Shown: piece after piece, positions 9,368-19,660 of the stretch
How the letters are laid out: every line of letters begins with the position of its first letter
Numbering within the stretch: position 1 is the stretch's first letter
Assembly: GCA_022559845.1 (NCBI GenBank)
Contig: CM040124.1
Location: 66,301,491-66,365,490 of the forward strand
Reading direction: 5' to 3'
From: Amorphophallus konjac
Lineage: Eukaryota; Streptophyta; Magnoliopsida; Alismatales; Araceae
Length of the DNA: 64,000 bases
Position numbers and translations under genes: made by a program
Notes under the pieces: model-generated
What the model saw: the letters and a program-made list of their open reading frames with translations, nothing else
Database searches by the model: none
Told to the model about the DNA's origin: nothing

Positions 9368-10889
9368 TGATAGAAATGTATGCCCTACAAGCCAATCACA
9401 TGAGATGTGATGGTGACATTTCTTGTAATATCTTATTCATATTTATATTAATGGCATTTATTCGTTGCATTTTATTTGTGTTAATAATTTGAAGGTAATG
9501 AAGTTCCTGAACCTGTGCGATGATGGCTGAATCATAATGAGATTATGATAATGAGATCAGTCATCCAGATGCACATGTTCTAGATGTTCCCAGTCATAGG
9601 ATCTTCAAGAAGGGACATTGAAGATCCTGCTAGACTGGCACACATGATACTTACTCATATGATGGGTGTGATTGTTCTCATAATCCTCAGTGTGGAGTCA
9701 CTGAAGTACATGTGTTGGTGCTCATTAGTGGAATGAGTGCACTAAACTGACCCGAATTAGAATCCATGAATGGTAATCATACTGACTGTGAATCAGGGTA
9801 TTCTATGTCTCAGTAGCACAGTTGGATCTTGGACCTGAGTCACTAAAGATGTCTTGCATAAGGGATGATGAGTATTTGATTACTGACTTATGGACTTCTG
9901 TTAAGTGGTATTTGTACAGTTAGTTATTCGGACTCAGCAGAACACATGCGAAGGTTATGAGTTTGACAACATGGGATCATTCACTCTCAGTATGGTATAT
10001 GAGAGAGAATGCCGTACGGATCGGTACTCGAGAAAATACCTAGCCAGGGTATGGGAGTTCATTATGGAAAAAGGAGTTTTTCTAATGAACCAGTTTGGAG
10101 TACAGAATTCAGTTGAGCTGGGACTCAATAGGGTTTGACAGTTTGACCATTCCCTAGTCTTAGTGGGGCATTGGATGAATGTGGATCTATAGCTATGTGG
10201 AATATGTGGACAGAAAGGTTCTAGAGTGGGTTGCTTATCCCAAATGTCTTTTGGGATCACAAGGCGTTGCTTGGTGCTTTTCGTGATTGGAAAGCCCGCT
10301 AATTCCATTAAGAGTTAATGGATAAAATTAATTAAGTTAAAGAGTTCTTTACTTAATGGGCTGAAAAACCAAACAGACTATTGGACCTAGAGGGTCACAC
10401 ACAATAGAGTATTGGATAGACTGAGATGGGTGGAGTTTATAGACTATTACTGGGTTTTTGTGAAAAACACCAGGGGTCTATAAATATACGCTGAAGGAAG
10501 AAACCCTGGCCAAGCTACAAGGTTGAAACCCTGGCCTCCCTCCTTTCTCTCTCTCTCTCCAAGGGGCACCCCCTCCTTCTCTCTCCTTCCTCCCCGGTGG
10601 ATGGTGGTGCTGAGATCGGGTCGACGAGTGGATATCGTGGAGGAGATCCCGTCTACTTCCATTACTCGTGTGGATATGTCTAGAGGTCGGACGCTTGAAT
10701 GGCTCACGACCCCAGGATCCTCCTCTCGTTAGTCTTCGAAGTTTTGGGAGATTCTTGACCCCGCAAAGGTAAATAATCGTTCTTCACGGCGCGAGATTTA
10801 CCAATTTAGTTCGATTTTGAAAAATCGGCAATGATATGCAATCTAGGTTTTCGATGTTTTTCGCTGCATATTCTGATCGAAACCTTACA
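9368..10889 (+). repeat. 3' LTR of element F (about 1.5 kb)
   Basis: It starts TGATAGAAATGTATGCCC right after the polypurine tract and probably ends with CCTTACA at 10889, after which a different sequence begins. It contains a promoter near 10478, a leader with AAACCCTGGCC repeated twice (near 10502 and 10527) and a CT-rich tract. With no second LTR, the exact right end and a TSD cannot be confirmed. The RNA would start in this LTR and run right into element D. Confidence 0.8.
10478..10487 (+). promoter_or_regulatory. TATA box in the F LTR
   Basis: CTATAAATAT, about 1.1 kb into the LTR, followed 20-50 bp later by the AAACCCTGGCC leader words. Position and sequence fit a plant LTR core promoter. 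Confidence 0.65.
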
Positions 10890-10929
10890 TAAACTAGATC
10901 CAGGCTTCATTGTTAGAGGAGTAGTTCAT

Positions 10930-11540
10930 GGTCTCTAGTCACTCTCCTGAGGAGGAGGTGGCGTCGGTTAACCATGACAAGACTGGCACCGTTGGTGGGA
11001 GTGGTCAGTGGTTCACCATTGCCCTTCTGAGAGAAGACGGAGTAAGGTGAACCATGAAATGGCCGGCTCTAGTTTCTGAGGGGCATATTTGGCTCTCTCC
11101 TGAAAAGGTAGAATGCTCGTGTGCCATCCTCTAGGAAGTACCGAGTTGGGTACACTTGTGGAGTAGTCGGTGGTTCACTACGACTCTTCTTAAGAGGAGT
11201 AGGGTGAATCATGAAATGACTGACTCCATTTTTTGAGGGGTGTGTTTGGCTCTCTCCTAAAGAGGAGGAACGCTTGCGTGACATCCTCTAAGAAGTACCA
11301 AGTTAGGTACACCTGCGGAGTAGTCGGTGGTTCATTATGACTCTCCTAAAGAGGAGTATGGTGAACCATGAAATGATCGGCTCCAGTTTTGAGGGGCGTG
11401 TTTGGCTCTCTCCTAAAGAGGAGGAATGCTCGCGTGCCATCCTCTAGGACGTACCAAATTGGGCACACCAGTGGAGTGGCTAGTGGTCCACTATCGTACT
11501 CATGACTAGTGGGACCATGAAATGATTGACTCCTTTTCGA
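10930..11540 (-). repeat. About 155-bp tandem repeat in D 3' region
   Basis: Roughly four degenerate copies; the marker GAACCATGAAATG or a close variant occurs near 11048, 11206, 11362 and 11512, so the period is about 150-158 bp. Units share TTTGGCTCTCTCCT and TGCCATCCTCTAGGA. Each unit contains CTCTCCT...AGGAG words that could pair locally. It lies between integrase and the missing LTR. Confidence 0.8.
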
Positions 11541-11554
11541 GGGGAGTTACTCTC

Positions 11555-11850
11555 TCCTTAAGTGTGAAGTCGTCTCGCCTCTTGGAAGCTGAGAAGCCAC
11601 CCTTTGTATTTCCGAGATGGGCGCACATCTTTCTCTCGAAGTGGAGAAGAGCATTGCTCGCCTCTTGGAAGCTAAAGAGTCACCCTTAGTATTTTCGAGG
11701 GGAGCGCGAGTCTTTCTCTTGAGATAGAGAAGAGCACCGCTCACCACTTAGAAGCTGAAAAAGCCACCCTTAGTATTTCTGAGGCGAGCGCGCGTATTTC
11801 TCTTTAAGTGGAGAAGAGCATTGCTCGTCTCTTGGAAACACGAAGCTACC
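11555..11850 (-). repeat. About 84-bp tandem repeat in D 3' region
   Basis: Four copies marked by CTCTTGGAAGCT-like words near 11579, 11663, 11745 and 11831, each with CCACCCTTAGTATTT and GAGAAGAGCA. It directly follows the 155-bp array and is a different sequence. Confidence 0.8.
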
Positions 11851-11899
11851 AGTGTCCTTGTGAGCACTGGAGACGTGACGAAATGGTGAAAGTTTGTAG

Positions 11900-13112
11900 C
11901 CCAATCCACTCTTTCATTGGAAGAACGCCTTAAGATTTAGAGAGTTTCAAGTGCGGTGGATTTCCCGGCCCTCAAGGGTTGATAGCATGTAGGCTCCTTT
12001 CCCGAGCACTTCTATAACCTGGTATGGCCCCTCCCAATTTGGGACAAGTTTTTTCGTAGGTACTCACGGGTTGACAATGTTGGCACGACGTAGTACGAGG
12101 TCCCTAGGGAAGAAGAGGCACTTCTTGACCCTAGTGTTGTAGTATTGGGCCAGTCACTGTTGATAAGCGGGTAGTCGAGTTTGGGCGCAATCTCTATCTT
12201 CCGTCAACAGGTCCAAGTTTTCTCACAACGCTTGATTGTTTTGTGCTTTGTCGAACTGGCTGACTCTTAGGGTCGGATTGGATATCTCAACCAGTATGAC
12301 TACCTCGGCTCCGTACGCCAAATGGAATGGAGTCTCTTCGGTAGCTGCTCAAGCGGTAGTGTTGTGTGCCCACAAGACACATGGTATGGTATCTACCAAC
12401 GACTAGCTGGCTTGCTATAGGCAGGTTTTGATGCCGTGAAGGAGGATCTTGTTGGCATTCTCAACTAGACTATTGACCTAGGGATGTCCCACCGAGGTGT
12501 TGTAGTTCTAGATCCCCAGCTCCCAGCATTTTTATCGGAAGATAGCATTGTCAAACTATCAGTTATTGTATGTCGTGAGGACGTGCGGGATCACAAATTG
12601 GCATATGATGCTACCCATGATGAACTTCCAAGATGTCTTGCTCATGATCTTCGTGAGAGGTTTTGCCTTGACCCATTTGATGAAGTAGTTAATGGCGATG
12701 ATGAGGACTTTCTTCCTCCCCTGAGCTTCTGGGAAGGGACCAAGGATATCCACCCCTCATCGAGCAAATGGGCGAGGCTCCATCAAGGTGTGAAGTTGTG
12801 TCGTGAGCTAATCATGCAGATGCACATACTTTTGACATTGGGTGCAGCTCCGTATGCCTTCAAGGCAATCCTGCTATAAGGTTGGCCACAAGTATCCCTA
12901 CTTGAGTAGGCTTCTGGTGAGTGCTCGCCCCTTACATGGCTATCACAGAGTCCTTCATGGACCTCACGGATGGCCTACTTGGCTTCAGTGGGCAACAAGC
13001 ATTTTAGGATCGGTGAAGACAGTGAATGCTTAAAAAGGCACCTATTAATCAGGGTGAAATGTGCCACTCGAGTCCGTATTCACCTGGCTTCCGAACAATC
13101 ATCGGGTAGGTA
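11900..13112 (-). pseudogene. D integrase (broken)
   Basis: Integrase for genomic insertion. On the minus strand the core reads DILGPFPEAQGRKKVLIIAI then YFIKWVKAKPLTKI (about 12640-12753), matching the usual DILGPFP..GRKKFLIVAIDYFTKWVEAEPL of Tat-type integrase except that the catalytic D of IDYF is N (INYF). Further along, ETPFHLAYGAEV (about 12290-12350) and a C-terminal WEGPYQVIEVLGKGAYML (about 11970-12040) with TLEGREIHRT are visible. The frame changes several times and stops are frequent. A zinc-finger region upstream (about 12780-13000) is only faintly readable. Confidence 0.85.
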
Positions 13113-14049
13113 CTAGCAAAGAAAATAGTCAAGGATGGGGTCCATCCATGATGGTTCATAATCGATAGCATTAACCTGAGGCTCAGGCTCCTCACCGCTT
13201 GACTGCTGGAGATCTTCAATCAGAACCGATTGAGAGCTTACCGACGTCATGGACGATGCGAGGTGAGGGTGTCCGCTCGGGCATTCTCTACTCTTAGAAT
13301 ATGTACCACCTTGAAATAAGATAGGCTTGATGAGACTTCTCTGGCCTTTTGGAGATATTTTATCATGGTGGGCTCTCAAGCTTCGTACTCTCTGTGAACC
13401 TAGCTGGCGACCAACAAAGAATCGTTGTATGCACGGATGTGGAGGGCTCTGAGATGCTATGCCATACGGATGCCGGACAACAATGCTTCGTGCTCGACCA
13501 CATTGTTTGTGGCCCAAAAATTGAAGCATAAGATGTATTGTAGCTCGATCCCGTCTAGTGACAAGAGAACCAATCCTACTCTGCTTCCGCTCGCACAAGA
13601 AGATTTGTCCACATATCACTCCTAGGCAGGTTCAGAGGAGTGTGCGGTTCCTTCTCGGTCGGGGAGCATGCACTCAGCGACAAAATCGATTAAGGCCTGA
13701 GCCTTGATGGTAGTCCTCCAACGGAAGTTGATGTCGAACTCCACCAACTCTATGGCCCACTTCACCAGTCTCCTTGAGAAGTCAGGGTTTTGGAGGACTT
13801 GATGCAGGGGCCGATCGGTTAGGACCACGATCGCGTAGGAGAGTAAGTATGGTCTCAGCTTGCTTGCGACTGTGACTAGAGCCAAGGCGAACTTCTTAGT
13901 CCACGAGTACCAAACCTCTGCTCCTTGGAGAGCTTTGCTTACATAGTACATCGGCTTCATGCCTTTCTCATCCTCTTGGGCAAGCACAGCACTGAGTGTA
14001 ATGTCTTCGGGTCTCTGATCGTATTTCCACGGGTTGCGGATCATGTCCA
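13113..14049 (-). pseudogene. D RNase H region(s) (broken)
   Basis: From 14025 leftwards the frame carries LSAVLAQEDEKGMKPMYYVSKAL and LRPYLLSYAIVVLTDRPLHQV, the RNase H-like domain that follows gypsy RT and degrades RNA in RNA-DNA hybrids. It ends near 13622. The next segment (13113-13619) is in another frame and ends with SWMDPILDYFLC, the linker that precedes integrase in Tat elements. The region between could be the second (archaeal-type) RNase H known from Tat elements, but it is too degraded to be sure. Confidence 0.8.
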
Positions 14050-14359
14050 TGTTGGTTTTCAGAGTTTAATATTGAATCTTTGGACCCTTAAACGAACCCT
14101 TAAACGATATTTATGACATTTATTTTGGGTCCGTGATGGCGCATTGTGCGGCCTTGCTTTTTTTGAAAATTTTTGAGTCAAAATATATTTTTCGGGTGTT
14201 TTTCAGAGTTAACATCAACTTTCTAAAATGAATAAAATAAAAAAATAAAAAAAAATCTATTTTAACCCCCCTTCCCCCTCCATTTCTCTCGTCTCTATCT
14301 CGCATCTTCCCCTCTCCCTCACTCTCCCATCACTCTCTCCCTCTCTCTTTCTCATCTTC

Positions 14360-15030
14360 GGTAGCCGACGATGGTGAGAGGGCGCGTGGTGGAGCGGCAG
14401 CTATGGCGTGTGGCGAGGACAAAGGTGAGGAGCAGTGGTGAATGGCAAGGTGGGAGCAGTCGCGGTCGTGGGAGTCGACCGTGGGGAGGATCGGCTTTTT
14501 CTAGCATCTCTGGCAGTTTGAGACTTCGAAAAGGTAGAGTGATGGATCGCTGCTCTTCCCGTGTGTTTTCCCCACGATTCCATGGCACGGTGAGGCTGAG
14601 AGCAGGAGTATTTCGTGTTTGGGAAATATCCATGTTCGGGGACGAGTGATAGTTTTGGCCTATTTGGTCCTCGATTTATGGTTTAAAGGTGATTTTATGG
14701 ATCTGTGAATGTCCGGGGATTGATTCCACTTATGTTCCGTTCGTCTCGAGGCGAATGGGGCATGGAAAAGCCTTCAGTGCATGTTTCTGATTTGGTTAAA
14801 TCCAGTAGAAGACAGCCAGGGTTCTGGCCGCCTGTTGCTTAGCTGCGCGGCCAAGGGTCTAGCTGCCCAAGTCTACTGGGCGGCTAGCACCCTGGTTGCC
14901 TAGGGAGGAAGGCGGCCACTAGTGTCGCCGCTCCATCTGCAGTGTGCCCAGTCTGGGTGGCTAGGTCCTTGGCCACCCAGTCCACAGGGTGGCCTAGGCT
15001 GGGCAGCCAGGTCTGGCCCCCCATCCCTTT
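14360..15030. other. GC-rich tract inside H with GGCGGC-type repeats
   Basis: No gene recognised. GC-rich after the CT tract, with many GGCCGCCC/GGGCGGCC words and inverted copies such as TGGCCACCCAG and CTGGGTGGC near 14940-14995. Open frames here are low-complexity. Likely the U5-side part of the LTR. Confidence 0.4.
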
Positions 15031-16634
15031 GGGCGGCCCAAAAGTTGGCCGTATAGGTCCTTCAATCCCAGACACTAAATTTTGCCCATTTCCGTGCTTC
15101 GGGGTGTCCGTGGTTGACGTGGTTTCGCGAAAAGTGTGTCCGCGTGGTTCCATGTGTTCTGTCATTCTCGTGTGATTAATGAGGGCCATCCCTGTGTGAT
15201 TTATGTAATGTGGGTAGTCATTCTTGTATAATCGAGCAATAGCTGATGATTGTCCCTGCGAGAGTTCTGTGATCGCGGAGGGTATTCTTGTGTTAGTCAG
15301 TAGGCCGACATTCATGAGTTTTAGTCATTCGGCCTTGGATGGTTCATCAATGCTTGGTAGTGTTGTTTTGAGGATTACAGTGGTTCAGGTGTGTGCGTAC
15401 ACACATTCTTGAGATTCCTTCTGCATCGCAGAAGATAGTGTTTTACTGTTGCTCTGTCTTGAGGGCTTTTGTGGCTAGATTGGGTGAGACCGACTTGTGT
15501 GTATGATTCTCCTTGCAGAGGCAAGTCCACCTGAGTGTGTGTACCTTGGTTAGGCCAAGTGTACGTCGCTAACGGAGGCAATGGCGCATACCCCTTGTCA
15601 GGTAGTAGGACACAGCCGTGCTATTTGGCGCAGAGGCACAGACCCTAGCCAGTCCGAGGGTGTGTGTGCATGTGTGTGTCTGCTTTGCTCCTCCCAAGAC
15701 CGGGTGTGGGCATTGTGCACTCATGTGAGACCTTGGCATAGTATAAGATATCAGTGGATGCATCTGACCTTGTTGTGTATAATTGACTGGCAGACCCTAT
15801 GCCGGGAAGGTTGAGATACTGACAGCGTTGTTGATGGCCCTTCCTGTATACGGGCTGGAGTTGCCCTATGTAGAGGGCATGGTTTTCTTACTAGTTTTGG
15901 TTTGAGATCGAAGTTTACCAGTGTCGAGGTTGTCCTCTCGAGGGTGGAGGATGTGCGTATGGCCGCGTGGCCTTGACTGTGGTTCCGTCAACAAGGACAG
16001 ATTGTTACGACTGCATTATCATGGGTTTTCTTTCAGTAGTAAAATCGTGGTTTCGCCATGGGTTGGCAGTCTCGACTAGAGGTCATGCCTTCCTTGTTGA
16101 GAGTCGGAGTAGCGTAGAGACTCCGTAGTTCCACCGTCAACCTTTCTTACTATCTCTGCCGCTGCTATTATTTTATTGTTGTTATTATTATTGTCATTGT
16201 TATTGTAGTTATTGCTTACCTCCATTGTTGTGGTGGGGATCCGCAGGACCCCTACTGAGCCAATGAGATGAGGCCCACACCCTATTTTTTTAGGTGTAGC
16301 ACTTTTCCTCGAGGTGGTGCGACGCTGTTGGTGGATCAGTAGTAGCCAGCTTTCCAGTGCCAGGGTAAGCCTCATAGTAGTGTACATTTCTCTTTGTAGT
16401 TGATTGTACTTGTGGACTGGACTCTGTAATTAAGTTATTTTGTTGAAAAAAATGTAATTTCATATCTACCAAATACTTGATTAGTTTTGTAATTTATTTC
16501 CTACAATTATCTTGAATTTCAATGCATCTCCACGACACCTAAATAACCCAACTGAGCTTCCCAGCTCGTGGGTGGTGATGTAGAATCCAAACAGTATCGA
16601 GTCTGACTCCGTATCTGGATATTGGGTCGTTACA
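15031..16634. other. Non-coding right part of H
   Basis: No domain was recognised in any frame. A short ATT/GTT trinucleotide run lies at 16170-16215. Nothing else seen. Confidence 0.4.
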
Positions 16635-17334
16635 CTAAGCATGCTCGGCGTCTAGACAGATAGAGGAATAGTCGTTCGCCAAGTAGGGGTTTGGAGAGAA
16701 TCGGTGGCGAGGTGAGGTACCTCTTAAGGTCGTTGAATGCTCTCTTGCATTCTTGATCCTAATCGACATGCCCTCTCTCTTCTCCGGTGACTTGTTGGCT
16801 TGCTTGACTAATTGGAAGAATGGGAGGCACCTTTCTGCTACTCTGGATATGAACCGACTAAGGGCGATGATGCGGCCGGTGAGACTTCACATGTCCCTAC
16901 GCATTCTGGTCGCTTCATTTTTAACATGGCTTTCATTTGGTCTGGGTTAGCTTCGATGCCGCCGTGAGTTACTATGAACCTGAGGAACTTGCCCGACCTC
17001 ACCCCGAATGCACATTTGTTCGGGTTAAGCTTCATGTTATACCAATTCAAGGTGGCGAATGTTTCCGCCAAGTCCTCCAAATGGTCAGTCACATGCAGGC
17101 TCTTGACTAGCATGCCGTCAATATACACCTCCATATTGCGGCGAACATATGATTGACGAGATGCTGGTATGTTGCTCCTATGTTTTTTATCCTGAACCAC
17201 ATCCTGGTGTAGCAATACAAGCCATGGTCGGTGATGAAGACAATTTTGTCCTGGTTAGGCTCGTGCATGTTGATCTGGGGGTATTCGGAGTAGGCATCCC
17301 AAAAACTCAGCATTTCGTGCCCAGCTATCACGTC
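16635..17334 (-). pseudogene. D reverse transcriptase (broken)
   Basis: From 17334 leftwards: AGHEMLSFWDAYSEY, then MWFRIKNIGATYQHLVNHMF, the conserved RT palm of gypsy elements; then VYIDGMLVKS, where the catalytic YIDD reads YIDG (the altered codon is at 17113-17115), so activity would be lost. LEDLAETFATLNWYNMKLNP and KCAFGVRSGKFLRFIV follow. A frameshift lies near 17110-17170. The thumb/connection (SPPILSKPLLGERLFLYLS) is readable at about 16660-16720 in another frame, then H begins. The N-terminal part of RT is missing, cut by B. Confidence 0.9.
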
Positions 17335-18242
17335 TGTTGGCTCCGTTAGGAAGGCAATCGAGAGGGGCGTGAATTGATTGCCCACCCTTTCAAACAAATT
17401 TATACTTAATCAAACCGAATCATGCATATGGTAGATAAACACTAGCCCTCTCTCAATAAAATGCAGAGACAACGATATTAAATGATGAAGCTCACAGATT
17501 CAAGGTTGATTAAAATATGTAAATGATAAGCAATCAAGCACTCACAACTCCACAATGCTAGATGATGATCACTCGGATAACAATAAATTAGAGGATAGTT
17601 GATAAACCACTCAGCTCACCGAATCGGACTCGTAATATGAACGGATGGAAAGAACCAGCAATCACACAACAAGCAAACCACGTCACAACGATCTTTTAGG
17701 TGGTTCGGACGCACCCAAGTGCCGTCCTACGTCCACCCCTCTCAACTCGAGAGGATTCCACTAAACACACTGCACGACGGCAGCAACCACCACACACATG
17801 GGCGCGACGGCCCATACACGTGGGTTCTCGCACGATGACGAGAAACCACACACACGCGGAGCAAGCTTCGAAATTGTCTAAGACAAATAAGGATGGGAAA
17901 ATACAAAGCCCAGTCTAAGATTAAGAATCTAAGTTCAAAATGAAATAAACAATGTAGATCTTCCCCTTAAATCTTCAACTAGACTTGGAGATGAATGAAG
18001 GGAGCACTGGAACGATAGAACCAAGAGTGAGGGAAGAAGCCGGTCTTGAAGAATGGTACGCCCGAAGAAGTGGACGACGAAGAAGCAGCTGCGGCCTCCT
18101 GATCGAAGCTCGAACTCCTGGAGATCAAACTAGGCATCGTCTTCCTTCTCCTCCATCAGTGTGCGAACACCCCTTTCCTCTCCTACAAGAAAAGATGAAC
18201 TCGTTAAAACTCCCAAGATGCATCTCCCGATCGGACAAGGGC

Positions 18243-18262
18243 GGCTATGTATACCAAAGAGA
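18243..18262 (-). promoter_or_regulatory. Putative core promoter of LTR B
   Basis: On the minus strand CTCTTTGGTATACATAG matches the LTR A promoter CTCTTTGGTGTGCATATATA at the same relative place. Conservation across diverged LTRs is the argument. Confidence 0.55.
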
Positions 18263-18426
18263 CATTAAGCTAATAAGACCAAAGAGCCCCTGCAAAAACC
18301 ATTTCATACCACTCACAATAGATGGTGGATGCCCTAAGGCCAATATGGTAAACAACCAAAGCAATCTGATCTCAAACTAATGGGTTCGCAACCAGATCCG
18401 GATATCTCGATCGGAATGCTCGGAAC

Positions 18427-18714
18427 AAGTGTCGACTCTTGCTTCATGAGTGTTCTGCCAGAACACATAAAATCAACACACAGGTGAGGTTGACATTTTT
18501 TCACGATGACTCTGTTTGCACAAAAATAGCTAGACTCACTTGTAAGTGTCGACTCTTGAGGTCGAGACTTTTTCCCGAGGCTTCTGTTTGCCCCAAAAGA
18601 CCACCAGCTCCTGTAAGTGTCGACTCATGGAGTCGACACTTTCTGCCTACGTTAGCAAAACCAACGCCCAGCAAAGAAGTGTAAACTAAGTGTCTACTTC
18701 TAGAGTCGACACTT
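18427..18714. repeat. GTCGAC palindrome cluster in LTR B
   Basis: GTGTCGACTC occurs at about 18430, 18547 and 18607, with partner words GAGTCGACAC near 18620 and 18702 and a decayed GGTCGAGAC near 18560. The clearest hairpin is GTGTCGACTC-ATG-GAGTCGACAC. Spacing between clusters is about 60-120 bp. Confidence 0.75.
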
Positions 18715-19014
18715 TTCCTGACATGCTTGAAAACTTATTAAAATCAATTGAACCACCACAATTTCTCAAACAAACATTAAGATCAATCAAATATGCATTT
18801 GTAAAAGAGATTGCCAAGTGTAAAACCAGATTTGAACCAGTAACATTCCATCCACTTTGAAATCCAATTAAACATGTGTTCTTACCATTACTATCAAGAT
18901 TTGAGAGGAAATTCCACTATGAACCATTTCAAACATCAAGCATAGAAACTTAGATACTTAAACACTCAATGCATTCAACAATGTCTATGCATATGAACTA
19001 ATGGTCAATGCATA

Positions 19015-19350
19015 TGAGTGGTTGGGTCGGTGTAATATTGTGAAGCAGCAAAGATTGGGTCGGTGCAATGGTTGAGCAGGTCAGTGCAAGACTGAGCAGG
19101 TCGGTGCAAGATGTGTAAAACCCATTGTTAGGGTCAGTGCAAAGGTGAACATAAGTCAGTGCAAAGCACAACAAAGTCAGTGCAATGATGAATAAGGTCG
19201 GTGCAAAGTGTGAACAGGTCGGTGCACAATGAACATAGGTCTGTGCAATGAAGAATAACGTCTGTGCAAAGAAGAACAGGGTCCGTGCAATGAACGAGAA
19301 GATATGTGCAATGGAGTGTAAAGCTGATAGATAGGGTCGGTGCAAAGGAT
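19015..19350 (-). repeat. About 21-bp tandem array in LTR B
   Basis: About 15 degenerate copies of GGTCGGTGCAA plus about 10 variable bases, most spaced 21 bp. Open frames through it (SLHRP-like repeats on the minus strand) are artefacts of a period divisible by three. Confidence 0.85.
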
Positions 19351-19646
19351 CAACAAGGCATCCATCAAATAGTCATTTCAGCAAAACTGAAACTATAATA
19401 CCAACATTTATCAACCATGTTTCCAATGCATTTCAATCAACATTCAACCTTCACAATTTCATTTTTAACATGACTTAAATTCATCAAACATTAATTTTAA
19501 CCATGAATAATCTTAACTTCACTCAAACATTCAACGTGCCATTCAAAGCTCACTTTGATCAAGGATACGACAATGCAAATCATAGAGAAGATATCAAAAA
19601 GACTTTTTCACACATGGTCTTCGTCAAAACAGCCCGGGGCACAACA

Positions 19647-19660
19647 ATCTCCCCCTTTTT
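19647..19660 (-). other. Polypurine tract of element B
   Basis: Minus-strand AAAAAGGGGGAGAT directly upstream of the LTR start TGTTGTG; primes plus-strand synthesis. Confidence 0.9.

Larger units (their letters stand above)
1640..10889 (+). mobile_element. Element F: degenerate Ty1/copia retrotransposon, 5' LTR missing
   Basis: The order is leader, gag, zinc knuckle, protease, integrase, reverse transcriptase, RNase H, polypurine tract and 3' LTR, all on the plus strand. Integrase before RT is the defining Ty1/copia order. I searched 1-2222 by eye for the 3' LTR sequence and for the usual primer-binding site TGGTATCAGAGC and saw neither, so the 5' LTR is deleted or lies beyond a rearrangement. 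The left limit is therefore approximate. The coding region carries many stops and frameshifts and is split by CACTA element G. The element cannot be autonomous as it stands. Confidence 0.85.
14050..16634 (+). mobile_element. Insertion H: LTR-like sequence within D pol
   Basis: D pol protein homology breaks near 14020-14050 and resumes near 16640, so about 2.6 kb was inserted. The right end GGGTCGTTACA and the left TGTTGG fit TG...CA LTR ends. The interior has an A-rich stretch (14160-14260), a CT-rich leader-like tract (14265-14355) and no gag or pol, so a solo LTR is likely. The flanks GTCCA and CTAAG do not match, so no TSD is seen; a diverged TCGG(C)GTCT word occurs on both sides, so the left edge may be up to 40 bp earlier. 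Orientation is uncertain: the CT tract favours plus, while TGTAACGACCC at the right end favours minus. Confidence 0.55.
10890..17334 (-). mobile_element. Element D: Ty3/gypsy (Tat-like) remnant, minus strand
   Basis: Reading from 17334 leftwards, the order is reverse transcriptase, RNase H, spacer, integrase, then non-coding tandem repeats. RT before integrase defines Ty3/gypsy. Motifs such as the integrase GPFPEAQGRKK and the downstream ETPFHLAYGAEV segment, plus tandem repeats 3' of pol, match the Tat group. The 5' part (LTR, gag, protease) is missing because element B begins at 17334/17335; the 3' LTR is missing because element F ends at about 10889. H interrupts it. Confidence 0.85.
17335..19646 (-). 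repeat. 3' LTR of element B (2312 bp)
   Basis: On the minus strand it starts TGTTGTGCCCCGGGCTG and ends at TGTTGGCTCC (plus strand, 17335) with TG...CA termini. Its outer end aligns by eye with that of LTR A (TGTTGG.TCC...GAGAGGGG.GTGAAT). It holds a core promoter near 18250, GTCGAC palindromes at 18427-18714 and a 21-bp tandem array at 19015-19350. Confidence 0.88.

Noticed and set aside
9368..10889. Matching 5' LTR of F in the first 2.2 kb
   Set aside because: I compared the LTR start, TATA region and end words with 1-2222 by eye and found no match, nor a primer-binding site.
13349..13619. Plus-strand frames opposite D RNase H
   Set aside because: Shadows of the minus-strand pol pseudogene; no domain of their own.
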